Source of the DNA: RYN-133 sp963754285
Lineage (GTDB): Bacteria; Actinomycetota; Actinomycetes; Mycobacteriales; Jatrophihabitantaceae
Length of the DNA: 64,000 nt
Direction: 5' to 3'
Assembly (NCBI GenBank): GCA_963754285.1
Contig: CAVWFN010000020.1
Coordinates: forward strand, 1-64,000
Both the position numbers and the translations under genes were made by a program. Positions 10,224 through 18,405 of this stretch are shown here, one piece after another. Below the pieces are notes generated by a model. The model made no database searches, was not told the DNA's origin, and saw only the letters and a program-made list of their open reading frames with translations. Position 1 is the first letter of the stretch, and each line of letters begins with the position of its first letter.

Positions 10224-10235
10224 GGTAAACTTACC
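10224..10235. promoter_or_regulatory. Palindrome GGTAAACTTACC just upstream of the MerR-ahcY start
   Basis: GGTAA-AC-TTACC is a 12-base near-perfect dyad ending 4 bases before the ATG at 10220. MerR-family proteins bind dyads of this kind at their own promoters, so this is a candidate autoregulatory operator. It lies very near the start codon, so it could act on the leader or on translation as well. No -35/-10 pair is obvious in the 33-bp gap to the flavohaemoglobin stop; the promoter may lie inside that gene's end. Confidence 0.45.
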
Positions 10236-10253
10236 ACGACCGTGTCAGGTTTA

Positions 10254-11708
10254 TCAGGCGGCGGATGTTTCGTACTGATCGAAGTGGATCTTGTTCAGCG
10301 GGACGCGATTGACGGTCAGGTTGGTGACGGTGGCCTCGATCATCGGATTCGGCCCGGCGACGAGGACGTCGACGCCGAGTGAGGCCCAGTCGCGCAGGAT
10401 CGGCACGACCGACTCGACGCGGCCGCGGTAACCGCCGAAGGTCGGGTCGTCGGACACGACACCGTGGGCGCGGGCCCGGCCGAACTGGCCACGCGACTGG
10501 ATCATCTTGTTCAGCGACTCGACCGGGTAGATGTCGTTACGGGTGCGTCCGCCGACGAACACGTCGAGCTGGGCCGGGGGCTCGCGCCACGACAGCACGG
10601 ACTCGACCACCGCACTGATCGGCGCCGCCCCGGTGCCGGAGGCGATACACAGCAGGCCGGACGAGACGGTGCCGGGCTCGACGACGAGGTCGTTGCCGCG
10701 GGGCGGGCCGAGCCGCAGCCGGTCACCGACCTTGGTGCCACGCACGAGCGCCGCCGAGACACCGAGGCCGCCGATGGCCCGGACGTGGATGTCGAAGGAG
10801 TTGTCAGCGCGCGGCGCGCTGGCGATCGACATCTGCCGCCAGGTGCGGCGGTGGCTCGGGAGTTCGAGCGTGAGGTACTGGCCCGCTTTGTACGGGTACG
10901 GCTCGTCGGGCTGGATCCGGACGACCGCGAAATCGCTGAGGATCTGCTGGTGGTCGACCACCTTCGCGCCCCATGACGCCGGCTCGTGCAGGTGCTTCAT
11001 CGCGCCGTCCAGCATCGTGGACGCGAGCCGTGTGTAGCTGCCGATGACTGCCGCCTCGTACCGCTGTGTCCAGCGGTCACCGGCGAGAGTTTTCCACGCG
11101 CTCGCGAGCGCCGCGCCGGCCACCTCGTAGTGCCGTGGGTCGACGTCGAACTTGCGGTGATCGGCGCCCAGCTGCTCGAGATGCGCGGTCATGGCGTCGG
11201 GATCGTCGGTGACCACCCACTGGACGACGGCCTTGCCGAATTCCTGCCGCTGCGCCGTCATGCTCGAAGGGAACATCGTCATTGCCTCAGGCAGCCGCAC
11301 GAACAGTTCGGCATAGAACGTGCTGATGAGCTTCTCGGCCCGGTCGCTGACCAGAGCCCAGGCGTCGCGTAGGGCGGCACGGTCGTAGTCGGTGTACTTC
11401 GTGAGCAACGCCCTGTCGCCGAACGGGCGATCAACGGGCGGCTGAGTAGCGCGATAGAAGTCGGGCAATTCGGATTCACCGGTGCGCCGCTCGGCCGACC
11501 CGACGACCAGGCCGCCGCCAACCGGAGTCGGCAGCGCATCGGCGGGCAGCTTCGGCTCGACGACGGGCACCGTGACCCTCGGCAACGAGGCCGTCACGGC
11601 CTCGACAGGGTCGGGAGCAGGTGCGGGCGGAGGGGTCTGGTCGCCCCGGGTCACCGTTTGCGGCGACTTCGACCGTTCCGGCAGGCCGAGCCAGCGGCGC
11701 ATGCCCAT
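10254..11708 (-). CDS. Flavohaemoglobin-like globin-reductase with proline-rich N-terminal extension
   Basis: A 484-residue protein with a globin domain fused to an FAD/NAD(P)H reductase, the layout of NO dioxygenases. The globin (~100-235) keeps the B10 Tyr (ISTFYAELF), the E7 Gln (MTAQRQEF) and a plausible proximal His in GADHRKFDV. The reductase has an FAD-binding segment WRQMSIASAP, where the usual RxYS is RQMS, and NAD-binding IASGTGAAPISAVVES. The first ~100 residues are Pro/Val-rich and not part of standard Hmp. I chose ATG 11708 (GGAGG 7 bases upstream) over 11801. It may detoxify NO or do other redox work; the changed FAD motif resembles the divergent type II group, which I cannot confirm. 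Confidence 0.82.
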   Translation of the reverse strand: MGMRRWLGLPERSKSPQTVTRGDQTPPPAPAPDPVEAVTASLPRVTVPVVEPKLPADALPTPVGGGLVVGSAERRTGESELPDFYRATQPPVDRPFGDRALLTKYTDYDRAALRDAWALVSDRAEKLISTFYAELFVRLPEAMTMFPSSMTAQRQEFGKAVVQWVVTDDPDAMTAHLEQLGADHRKFDVDPRHYEVAGAALASAWKTLAGDRWTQRYEAAVIGSYTRLASTMLDGAMKHLHEPASWGAKVVDHQQILSDFAVVRIQPDEPYPYKAGQYLTLELPSHRRTWRQMSIASAPRADNSFDIHVRAIGGLGVSAALVRGTKVGDRLRLGPPRGNDLVVEPGTVSSGLLCIASGTGAAPISAVVESVLSWREPPAQLDVFVGGRTRNDIYPVESLNKMIQSRGQFGRARAHGVVSDDPTFGGYRGRVESVVPILRDWASLGVDVLVAGPNPMIEATVTNLTVNRVPLNKIHFDQYETSAA

Positions 11709-11896
11709 GCTGTGTCCTCCACCGTGGGTACGAGCAAATGCGGGAGCAATTGCCCAGAAAAGCGCATGACCCGCCCACGGGCCATCCGGCAATGGTCCCA
11801 CGATCGAATCTGAGCTCGATTGGCTTCCTCAGAAAATAATGCTGCATAGTTGGGTAAATCACCACAGAGCCGTCCCAGTTTTCGAGGAGCTGGCCC

Positions 11897-12499
11897 TTGT
11901 CTGATCTTCTTCCCCAGTCCGGTGGGGAATTTCTCGCCCAAGAGCTTTACGGGTCACGTGAACGCGCGGATCGGTTCTATCGCGACCAGATGCTCGACCA
12001 GCTGACGCCCCAGATGATCGAGTTTCTCGCCGAGCAGACCGAGATGGTCGTCGCGAGCGTCGACACCGACGGACGTCCCGACGCGTCGGTCCGCTTCGGC
12101 GAACCGGGGTTCGTCGCGGTCGTCGACGAGCGCACCGTGGCGTGGCCGGAGTTGCGCGGCAACGGCGTCATGACGACCGTCGGGAACCTGCTCAAGAACC
12201 CACCCGCGCACCTCATGTTCGTCGACCGCGTGTTGCGAATCGGGCTGCACCTGCGCGGGTTCACCCGCGTGCTCGAACTCGACGAGGTCGCCGAGGAACA
12301 TCCGGAGCTCGCGGCTCGCGAGTTCCCCGGCCGCGGCCCCGAGCGGTGGGTCGTGATGCATTTGTCGAACGCCTACATCCACTGCCGGAAGCACTTCCCC
12401 AAGACCGACGGCGAAGTCGATTGGGGCACCGACGACCCGCGGGCCAAGGGCGGCGACTACTTCGGCGCGAAGGACACCCCGTCCCCCTGGGCGCCCTGA
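11897..12499 (+). CDS. Pyridoxamine 5'-phosphate oxidase-family flavoprotein
   Basis: A 200-residue split-barrel flavin-binding protein of the PPOX superfamily. Motifs seen are EFLAEQTEMVVASVDTDGRP, the barrel core GEPGFVAVVDERTVAWPELRGNGVM and NLLKNPPAHLMFVD with LHLRGFTRVLE. The form with GxP and GN resembles MSMEG-type oxidoreductases that bind FMN or F420; the substrate is unknown. The TTG start at 11897 follows AGGAG by 7 bases. It is divergent from the flavohaemoglobin-like gene across a ~190-bp AT-richer gap, so the two may share a stress-responsive promoter region; I see no defined operator there. Confidence 0.8.
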   Translation: MSDLLPQSGGEFLAQELYGSRERADRFYRDQMLDQLTPQMIEFLAEQTEMVVASVDTDGRPDASVRFGEPGFVAVVDERTVAWPELRGNGVMTTVGNLLKNPPAHLMFVDRVLRIGLHLRGFTRVLELDEVAEEHPELAAREFPGRGPERWVVMHLSNAYIHCRKHFPKTDGEVDWGTDDPRAKGGDYFGAKDTPSPWAP

Positions 12500-12512
12500 C
12501 ACCCGTCCTGCA

Positions 12513-13598
12513 CTACCCGCCGGAAGCGACGAAGGCCCGTCCGGCACCGTCGAGGGTCGCGCCACCGCCCGGACGGATGAACGCGGCCTTACCGGGACCG
12601 AGGCGAAGCTCGTCCACGCGCACCGAGCCGTCGGTGACGACGACGATGCGCGGCCCGGCCGCCGCGAGGTCGATCGCGCCGGTGACGTCGAGCGGCTGCA
12701 GCGCGAAGTCCGGAACGCTCACCACGTATCGGCCGTCGCGCTCCGGCCAGATCGGGTCGGCCAGCTCACTGAAGTCGGTGATCGCGAGTAGCTCGGGGAC
12801 GTCGATGTGCTTCGAGGTCACGCCGCAGCGCAGCACGTTGTCGCTGCTCGCCATGACCTCGACGCCCATGCCGCGCAGGTAGCAGTGCACGTTGCCGGCG
12901 GCGAGATAGATGGCCTGGCCCGGGTCGAGGCGCACGTAGTTGAGCAGGAGTGCGACGACCAGCCCGATGTCGTCCGGGAAGTGCTCGGCGATGAGGTACT
13001 GCGGTCGCAGCGGCCCGTCAGGTGTTGCCCGCGAGCGCACCGCCGCGATGATCGGGCCGGGCTCGGAGTGGGTGAGGACGGCCGTGAACGCCGCGCGCAG
13101 CCCGTCCGGTCGCTGCAACAGGTCTGCCACGAAGTCGAGCTCCGGCGCGGCGATGTCGCCGAGCAGCGCGAGCGTCTCGGCGACGGGACGGAACCCGCAC
13201 AGCGCCTCGAACGGCGTCAGCGCGCACAGCAGTTCGGGCTTGTGATTGCGGTCGACGTAGTTGCGTTCGCGGGCATCGAGCGGGATGCCCGCAGCCTCTT
13301 CCCGGTCGTAGCCGGCCTCGGCCTGGGCACGGTTCGGATGCACCTGGATCGACAATGCCTTCTCGGCCGCCAGGATCTTGACGAGGAACGGCAGGGCGGG
13401 CTCGCCACCGTCGGCGAGCACGCGATCCAGCGTCGTTCCCAGCGCGGGCGACGGATCGCCGGCATGGGCGCCGAACCACAACTCCGCGGCCGGGCGGCCG
13501 TCGGACGCAGCGCCGACCAATCGCTGGATGAGCGAGGTCGACCCCCAGTCGTAGCGGCGCAGCACGCCGCCGATCTCGAAGACCGCCGGCTCAACCAC
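12513..13598 (-). CDS. manA: Mannose-6-phosphate isomerase, class I
   Basis: Zinc enzyme that interconverts fructose-6-phosphate and mannose-6-phosphate and feeds GDP-mannose for glycolipids and glycoproteins. The 361 residues show the cupin start RRYDWGSTSLIQRLVG, AELWFGAHAGDPS, the metal-site segment LPFLVKILAAEKALSIQVHPN and NHKPELLCALTPFEALCGF. The signature YLAAGNVHCYLRGMGVEVMASSDNVLR is also present. The GTG at 13598 overlaps the end of the CDF transporter by 8 bases. Last gene of a six-gene manB-manA operon on the minus strand. Confidence 0.95.
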   Translation of the reverse strand: MVEPAVFEIGGVLRRYDWGSTSLIQRLVGAASDGRPAAELWFGAHAGDPSPALGTTLDRVLADGGEPALPFLVKILAAEKALSIQVHPNRAQAEAGYDREEAAGIPLDARERNYVDRNHKPELLCALTPFEALCGFRPVAETLALLGDIAAPELDFVADLLQRPDGLRAAFTAVLTHSEPGPIIAAVRSRATPDGPLRPQYLIAEHFPDDIGLVVALLLNYVRLDPGQAIYLAAGNVHCYLRGMGVEVMASSDNVLRCGVTSKHIDVPELLAITDFSELADPIWPERDGRYVVSVPDFALQPLDVTGAIDLAAAGPRIVVVTDGSVRVDELRLGPGKAAFIRPGGGATLDGAGRAFVASGG

Positions 13599-14529
13599 TG
13601 CGATCCAGATCCGGTTCGAGGTAGATCAACCGTGCCGACGGGACGGCCGTGCGCACGCGGGCCTCCGCGTCGTCGATCGCCTTCGCGACGTCCTTCAGGG
13701 GCGCGCCCGGTGGCAGCGCGATCTTCGCTGCCACCAGCACCTCTTCCGGTCCGAGATGCATGGTGCGCAGGTGCAGTACGCGCTCGACGCCGCCGCCGGT
13801 CAGTGCGTCCTCGATCGCGCGTACCGCGACCGGCGCGGCCGACTCCCCCACCAGCAGGCTCTTGGTCTCGATGACGAGAACCACTGCGACGCCGACCAGC
13901 AGCGCGCCGATGGCGCACGTGCCGATGCCGTCCCACACGGGTTGGTCGGTCGCCTCGGCGAGGCCGATGCCGACCAGGGCGAACGCGAGACCGGTCAGCG
14001 CCGCGACGTCCTCGAGCAGCACTGCCGGCAGCTCGGGCACCTTCGCGTGGCGGATGAACCCGAACCAGCTGTCGTCGCCCTTGTGCGGCAGCGACTCGTG
14101 AATCGCCGTGCGCAGCGAGAATCCCTCGAGACCGATCGCGATCACGAGCACGATGATCGCGACGAGCGGATCGTCCAGGTGGTGCGGGTGGCGGATCTTC
14201 TCGACACCCTCGTAGAGCGCGAACAGCCCGCCGGCGCTGAACAACATCAGGCCGACGAGAAACGCGTAGACGAAGCGCTCGCGCCCGTAGCCGAACGGGT
14301 GCTCCTTGTCGGCGCGGCGGCGAGACGTGCGTGAGCCGATGAGCAGCAGCACCTGGTTGCCCGAGTCGACCAGCGAGTGCACGCCCTCGGCCAGCATCGA
14401 ACTCGCACCGGTGATCGCGAACGCGATCATCTTGATCACGGCGATGCCGAGGTTGGCGCCCAGCGCGGCGACGATCGCCTTGGCACCGTGCCCGGTCGAC
14501 GCGTCGGCGTCGCCTGCTTCGGCGCTCAT
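13591..14529 (-). CDS. Cation diffusion facilitator family transporter
   Basis: A 312-residue inner-membrane exporter, probably of Zn2+ or a similar divalent metal in exchange for protons. It has six TM segments, HSLVDSGNQ in TM2 carrying the H-x3-D metal site, and HPFGYGRERFVYAFLVG. The TM5 site reads LEDVAALTG, so the first ligand is Glu rather than the usual His, as in several ZnT9-like actinobacterial CDFs. A C-terminal ferredoxin-like domain (VERVLHLRTMHLGPEEVLVAAKIAL) follows. Its place between manA and the SIS-domain gene is conserved in actinobacteria, perhaps linked to the zinc need of ManA. Metal specificity is inferred. Confidence 0.9.
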   Translation of the reverse strand: MSAEAGDADASTGHGAKAIVAALGANLGIAVIKMIAFAITGASSMLAEGVHSLVDSGNQVLLLIGSRTSRRRADKEHPFGYGRERFVYAFLVGLMLFSAGGLFALYEGVEKIRHPHHLDDPLVAIIVLVIAIGLEGFSLRTAIHESLPHKGDDSWFGFIRHAKVPELPAVLLEDVAALTGLAFALVGIGLAEATDQPVWDGIGTCAIGALLVGVAVVLVIETKSLLVGESAAPVAVRAIEDALTGGGVERVLHLRTMHLGPEEVLVAAKIALPPGAPLKDVAKAIDDAEARVRTAVPSARLIYLEPDLDRSG

Positions 14530-14531
14530 GG

Positions 14532-15677
14532 TCAGTGATCCATTTCGGCAGGACGAGGAGCGCCGGGGTCGAAGCCGAGGCCGAAGGCCAGGTAGGCCGC
14601 GGTGAACTCGCCGAAGGCCGCCGCCGCCGCGAACCGCGCCAACGGCGGAGCATCCGGGACGTCCACACTCGACACCCGCACGCCCAGGTCTTCGGCGAGG
14701 CGGCGCAGTGCGCCCGCGGCCCGGCGGGCAGCGACCTCGTCCAGCTGGATCTGCGCGCCGGTGCGCTCGCCGAGCGACATGTCGTCGGCAGAGCCGTCGT
14801 CGCCGATCACCAGGAGCCGGGCCCGCTGGGGCGCGGCGTCGTCGACCCGGTCGCGGAACAGGTCGTCGTCAGTGACCGCCGGCGCCGTCCCGCGCAGCAG
14901 TGCCCCGGCACGCCCGGCGCCGTCCGGCAGGCTGACGGCGACCGCCGCGACGCCGGCACCGCTCTGCAACGCGTCCGCGGTCGAGCGGGCGGCCACGCTG
15001 GCCAGCGCGCCCGCCCCGACCACCAGCGGACGTGAGTCGGAGAAGTCCAGCGCGAGCGACTTGGCCGGGTTGGTGAACAGCTCGCCGGACGGGCGGCAGG
15101 CCTCCGCGGTCTCGTCGAGGGCATCGGCGACGCGGACGAGCAGGTTCGGCGGGATCGCCTGCAGCCCGAGCGCGTCGAGGGCTTGCAACAGCGGGGTGAG
15201 CACGGCCCAGCGCGATGCGTGCCGATGCAGATCGGGGGCCAATTGATGCACGGGTGCGCGGCCGGCCGCGGCGGCGACCGGCGAGCCGGCCGGTGCGACG
15301 ACGGCCATTGCCATCCCTCGTCGCGAGGCCTGCGCGGCGAGTTCGGCCAGCCGCGGATGCCGTCCGTCGACGGCGCCGATCAGAAGCGCGTCGGACGCGC
15401 CGGCCCAGCGAGGCAGTTCGACGCCGTGCCAGGCCAGGGCGGGAGTCGCCTCGCAGCTGAGCCGGGTGATCAGCCGGAGCGCGGCAGACGGCGGCGCATC
15501 GGTGGCAACGAGCAGGGCGCGCGGCACCTCGCCGCCCAGGCGATCGACGCCGAACTCGTCTGCCATGTCGATGGCACGGCGCACCTGCGCCCCCGCCGTG
15601 GCCAGGTGCCACAGCAGCCGGGTCGTGTCGCGGCGCTCGAGCAGTGTGTCGTCGTCGAGCACGGCCTCGTCGAACAC
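14532..15677 (-). CDS. SIS-domain protein, TobH / phosphoglucose-phosphomannose isomerase-like
   Basis: A 381-residue protein encoded between manB and manA in many actinobacteria (Rv3256c position). It starts MFDEAVLDDDTLLERRDTTRLLWHLATAGAQVR and has two Rossmann-like sugar-isomerase folds. The C-terminal half has RPLVVGAGALASVAARSTADALQSGAG and ends with FAAAAAFGEFTAAYLAFGLGFDP, like bifunctional phosphoglucose/phosphomannose isomerases. The clear SIS catalytic residues are weak in the first half, so it may be regulatory or bind sugar phosphates without isomerising them. It is 13 bp from the Trm112-like gene and 3 bp from the transporter gene. Confidence 0.82.
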   Translation of the reverse strand: MFDEAVLDDDTLLERRDTTRLLWHLATAGAQVRRAIDMADEFGVDRLGGEVPRALLVATDAPPSAALRLITRLSCEATPALAWHGVELPRWAGASDALLIGAVDGRHPRLAELAAQASRRGMAMAVVAPAGSPVAAAAGRAPVHQLAPDLHRHASRWAVLTPLLQALDALGLQAIPPNLLVRVADALDETAEACRPSGELFTNPAKSLALDFSDSRPLVVGAGALASVAARSTADALQSGAGVAAVAVSLPDGAGRAGALLRGTAPAVTDDDLFRDRVDDAAPQRARLLVIGDDGSADDMSLGERTGAQIQLDEVAARRAAGALRRLAEDLGVRVSSVDVPDAPPLARFAAAAAFGEFTAAYLAFGLGFDPGAPRPAEMDH

Positions 15678-15689
15678 GTCGTCCCCGCT

Positions 15690-15884
15690 TCAGTCGCCGG
15701 CGCGCTCGCCGAACCCGTTCGGTCCGGGCGTCGCCTCGTCCATGAGCAGTACGGCGATCCCGTCGGTGATCGGGAACCGCGACGAGCAGAACGTGCACAC
15801 CAGCTCGCCGGAGTCCTCGCGCAGCGGCGCGTGGTCGTCGCTGGGGCAGGCCAACAACTGCAGCAGATCGGAATCGAGCGCCAC
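15690..15884 (-). CDS. Trm112-family small protein
   Basis: A 64-residue protein with the Trm112/UPF0434 layout: LLQLLACPSDDHAPL, then LVCTFCSSRFPITDGIAVLL. Eukaryotic Trm112 activates several methyltransferases; the bacterial role is unknown. Only the CTFC pair and CPSD cysteine are present, so the zinc ribbon is partial (three Cys). The GTG start follows GAGGAGGCC. It is co-transcribed after manB, an arrangement common in actinobacteria, where it may support a partner enzyme of this mannose operon. Confidence 0.85.
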   Translation of the reverse strand: MALDSDLLQLLACPSDDHAPLREDSGELVCTFCSSRFPITDGIAVLLMDEATPGPNGFGERAGD

Positions 15885-15894
15885 GTCGGCCTCC

Positions 15895-17283
15895 TCAGCC
15901 TCGGATCACAGTGAGCACTGCATCGCGCAGGTCGCTCATCGTCGTGTCGTCAGCGGCCTCGACGTTGAGTCGCAGCAACGGTTCGGTGTTCGAGGCGCGA
16001 ACGTTGAACCAGCTGCCGTCGGGCAGTTCGACGGTGAGCCCGTCGAGCTCGTCGACGGCGCTGGCCTGGTGCTCGTACTGCGCGCGCACCGCGGCGAGCG
16101 CCCCAGCCTGGTCGGCCACCGTCGAGTTGATCTCGCCGGATGCGACGTAGCGCGCGTACGGCTCGACCAGCTCGGCCAGCCGACCGGGCTGCTCACCGAG
16201 CGCGGCAAGCACGTGCATCGCAGCGAGCATGCCGGTGTCGGCGAACCAGAAGTCGCGGAAGTAGTAGTGCGCCGAGTGCTCGCCGCCGAAAACGGCACCG
16301 GAGCGCGCCATTTCGGCCTTGATGATCGAGTGTCCGACCTGGGTGCGGACCGGGATGCCGCCGTGCTCGGCGATCACCTCCGGCACGGCCTTCGAGGTGA
16401 TCAGGTTGTGGATCACGGGGGCGTTCGGCGTGCGAGCGAGCTCGCGAACGGCCACCAGGCAGGTGATCGCCGACGGCGATACCGCCGCGCCGGCGCCGTC
16501 GATGACGAAGCAACGGTCGGCGTCGCCGTCGAAGGCCAGACCGAGGTCGGCGCCTTCGGTGACGACGCGCTGCTGCAGGTCGACGAGGTTCGCCGGCTCG
16601 AGCGGGTTGGCCTCGTGGTTCGGGAACGAGCCGTCGAGGTCGAAGTACATCGGGACGATGTCGAGCGGCAGCGCCGGCAGCTCGGCGTCACCGAGAACGG
16701 CGGGCACGGTGTGCCCGGCCATGCCGTTGCCCGCGTCGACGACCACCTTGAGCCGGCGGCCGCCGGACAGGTCGACCAGGTTGCGCAGGTACGCGGCATA
16801 GTCGGCGAGCAGGTCGCGCTGCTCGACCATGCCGATCGGCCCGTCGACGTCACCGCGCGGCATGCCTTCGGTCAGGTAGCGCTCGGCATCGTTGCGGATC
16901 TGTGCGAGTCCGCTGTCACGTCCGACCGCGACCGCGCCGGCCCGGCAGAACTTGATGCCGTTGTACTGGGCGGGGTTGTGGCTCGCGGTGAACATCGCCC
17001 CGGCGAAGCCGAGGTGACCGGAGGCGAAGTAGAGCATGTCGGTCGAGGCGAGCCCGATCTCGATGATCGATGCGCCGCGGCGCATCGCACCGTCGGCGAA
17101 GGCACGCGCCAATCCCGGTCCGGTTTCGCGCATGTCGTGCGCGGTGACGATGGTGGCCGCCCCGCCGTCGTCTGCCACGAGATCGGCGAAGGCGGCGCCG
17201 AGCGCCCGGGCGACGTCCTCGTTCAGCTGGTCAGGAACGATGCCGCGTACGTCGTAAGCCTTGACGACCCCGGACAAATCCAT
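15895..17283 (-). CDS. manB: Phosphomannomutase / phosphoglucomutase
   Basis: Converts mannose-6-phosphate to mannose-1-phosphate, the step before GDP-mannose. The 462 residues hold the four alpha-D-phosphohexomutase domains: the active-serine loop GAMFTASHNPAQYNGIKF, the metal-binding loop AFDGDADRCFVID, sugar-binding GGEHSAHYYFRDF and the phosphate-binding loop RASNTEPLLRLNVEA. It begins MDLSGVVKAYDVRGIVPDQL. It heads the manB-Trm112-SIS-CDF-manA run together with the upstream DUF3499 gene 27 bp away. Assignment is secure; whether it also uses glucose phosphate cannot be told from sequence. Confidence 0.95.
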   Translation of the reverse strand: MDLSGVVKAYDVRGIVPDQLNEDVARALGAAFADLVADDGGAATIVTAHDMRETGPGLARAFADGAMRRGASIIEIGLASTDMLYFASGHLGFAGAMFTASHNPAQYNGIKFCRAGAVAVGRDSGLAQIRNDAERYLTEGMPRGDVDGPIGMVEQRDLLADYAAYLRNLVDLSGGRRLKVVVDAGNGMAGHTVPAVLGDAELPALPLDIVPMYFDLDGSFPNHEANPLEPANLVDLQQRVVTEGADLGLAFDGDADRCFVIDGAGAAVSPSAITCLVAVRELARTPNAPVIHNLITSKAVPEVIAEHGGIPVRTQVGHSIIKAEMARSGAVFGGEHSAHYYFRDFWFADTGMLAAMHVLAALGEQPGRLAELVEPYARYVASGEINSTVADQAGALAAVRAQYEHQASAVDELDGLTVELPDGSWFNVRASNTEPLLRLNVEAADDTTMSDLRDAVLTVIRG

Positions 17284-17310
17284 GTCCGCAGCGTACTGGC
17301 GCGCCCGTCG

Positions 17311-17655
17311 TCAGCGGGCGGGCGGGACGACACGCAGATGCCCGCGTCGCGTGGTACTGAAGTCGGCATCGGGGGCGTGCTCGACGCGGGCCGCCTCGCG
17401 CACTGCGTCGGCGAGCGCTTCCAGATCGTCCCCGTGCGGGATCGGCGCCGGGAACTCGCCCACGTGGCGCAGTACCTCCCAGCCGCGCGGAACCGTCAGC
17501 CCGACGGCGTGCTCTTCGCACAAGTCGTAGGAGTGCGGCTCGGCGTAGCTGGCCAAAGGTCCGACGACGGCCGTCAGGTCGGCGTAGGCGTAGGTCAGCG
17601 TGGCCACCGCCGAGCGGGCGCACCCGGTCCGGGTGCAGCGTCGAACCACCCTCAT
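17311..17655 (-). CDS. DUF3499 family protein
   Basis: A 114-residue actinobacterial protein of unknown function, regularly found between manB and whiB. The start MRVVRRCTRTGCARSAVATLTYAYAD and the segment SYDLCEEHAVGLTVPRGWEVLRH hold a Cys-x4-Cys and a Cys-Glu-Glu-His that could bind one zinc. The C-terminus is charged (TTRRGHLRVVPPAR). I chose ATG 17655 because upstream codons have no family similarity. It probably begins the manB operon transcript, opposite the metallopeptidase-like gene that starts 105 bp away on the other strand. Confidence 0.88.
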   Translation of the reverse strand: MRVVRRCTRTGCARSAVATLTYAYADLTAVVGPLASYAEPHSYDLCEEHAVGLTVPRGWEVLRHVGEFPAPIPHGDDLEALADAVREAARVEHAPDADFSTTRRGHLRVVPPAR

Positions 17656-17759
17656 CGCGAAACCCGTCGGCCGATCACGTTCGGACCATAGCGCCCGGTG
17701 CTGCCATCGGTTCGGATTCTCACCATTGTCGCCGGGCCGTGTCGCCGTAGGCTTGCGCC

Positions 17760-18233
17760 ATGCGTGAGTCGCGGCGGCACTCCCGGCGTCCGGGCACGGC
17801 CTCACGCGGGCCGGTGCGCGACAGGCGCGGCCGCGGGCTGCGCGGTGCACTCGCGCAGGGCGCCATCCCGCGGCAGCGCACGCGGGGCCAGCAGTTCGAC
17901 GACCTCGTCCTCGACGCGGTCGAGGAACTCGAGGGCCGCTGGTCGGCCGAGCTGGCAGCGGTCGAGTTCGCGGTCGAGGACGTCCCCGCGCTCACGCCGG
18001 GCGCCAGCGTCGAGTTCGACCCCGAAGTGATCGTCGATCGCGGGGTACCGCTCGGACGGCTGCTGCGCGATGGCGTGCCCGGCACGCCATCGCCCACGAT
18101 CGTCGTCTACCGCCGCCCGGTCGAGGCCAGGGCGCGTGACGGCGAGGACCGCGCCGACCTCGTCTTCATGGTCGTGGCCGAACTCGTCGCCGAACTCCTG
18201 GGCCGCGACGTCGACGAAATAGACCCAACTTGA
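17760..18233 (+). CDS. DUF1025-type zincin-like protein lacking the HExxH motif
   Basis: A 157-residue member of the minimal metallopeptidase family found beside whiB in actinobacteria (Rv3259 position). Recognisable are FDDLVLDAVEELEGRW, VEFAVEDVPALTP, GASVEFDPEVIVDRGVPLGRLLR and TIVVYRRPVEARARD. Where active members have a HEVAHHFG helix, this one reads VFMVVAELVAELLGRDVDEIDP, so both zinc histidines are missing and catalysis is unlikely. It may have a structural or binding role. It is divergent from DUF3499 and followed by a repeat-rich gap. Confidence 0.8.
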   Translation: MRESRRHSRRPGTASRGPVRDRRGRGLRGALAQGAIPRQRTRGQQFDDLVLDAVEELEGRWSAELAAVEFAVEDVPALTPGASVEFDPEVIVDRGVPLGRLLRDGVPGTPSPTIVVYRRPVEARARDGEDRADLVFMVVAELVAELLGRDVDEIDPT

Positions 18234-18263
18234 ATCCGGCGGAGATCGAATCTGGTCTGCCCC

Positions 18264-18405
18264 GCTCGCTTCGCTCGGGGCCATCCTGCGATCCGAACCG
18301 CAGGCTCGCTTCGCTCGCGCGGCGCCGAACTCTTCGCGCAAGCGCTCATCGCGTTGTGGTCGCGCGGCGCCGGGCTCTTCGCGCAAGCGCTCATCGCGTG
18401 GTGTC
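18264..18405. repeat. Repeat cluster: GCTCGCTTCGCTCG twice and a 45-bp tandem duplication
   Basis: GCTCGCTTCGCTCG occurs at 18264-18277 and 18304-18317. It is followed by two tandem 45-bp copies at 18316-18360 and 18361-18405, each starting CGCGCGGCGCCG and containing CTCTTCGCGCAAGCGCTCAT; they differ at a handful of bases. The unit length is a multiple of three, so copy number changes keep the frame. The second copy runs into the 5' end of the secreted-protein gene that follows. Confidence 0.75.

Noticed and set aside
11709..11896. Possible NO-responsive operator between the flavohaemoglobin and PPOX genes
   Set aside because: The gap is AT-richer but shows no clear dyad matching a known NsrR-type or similar site.
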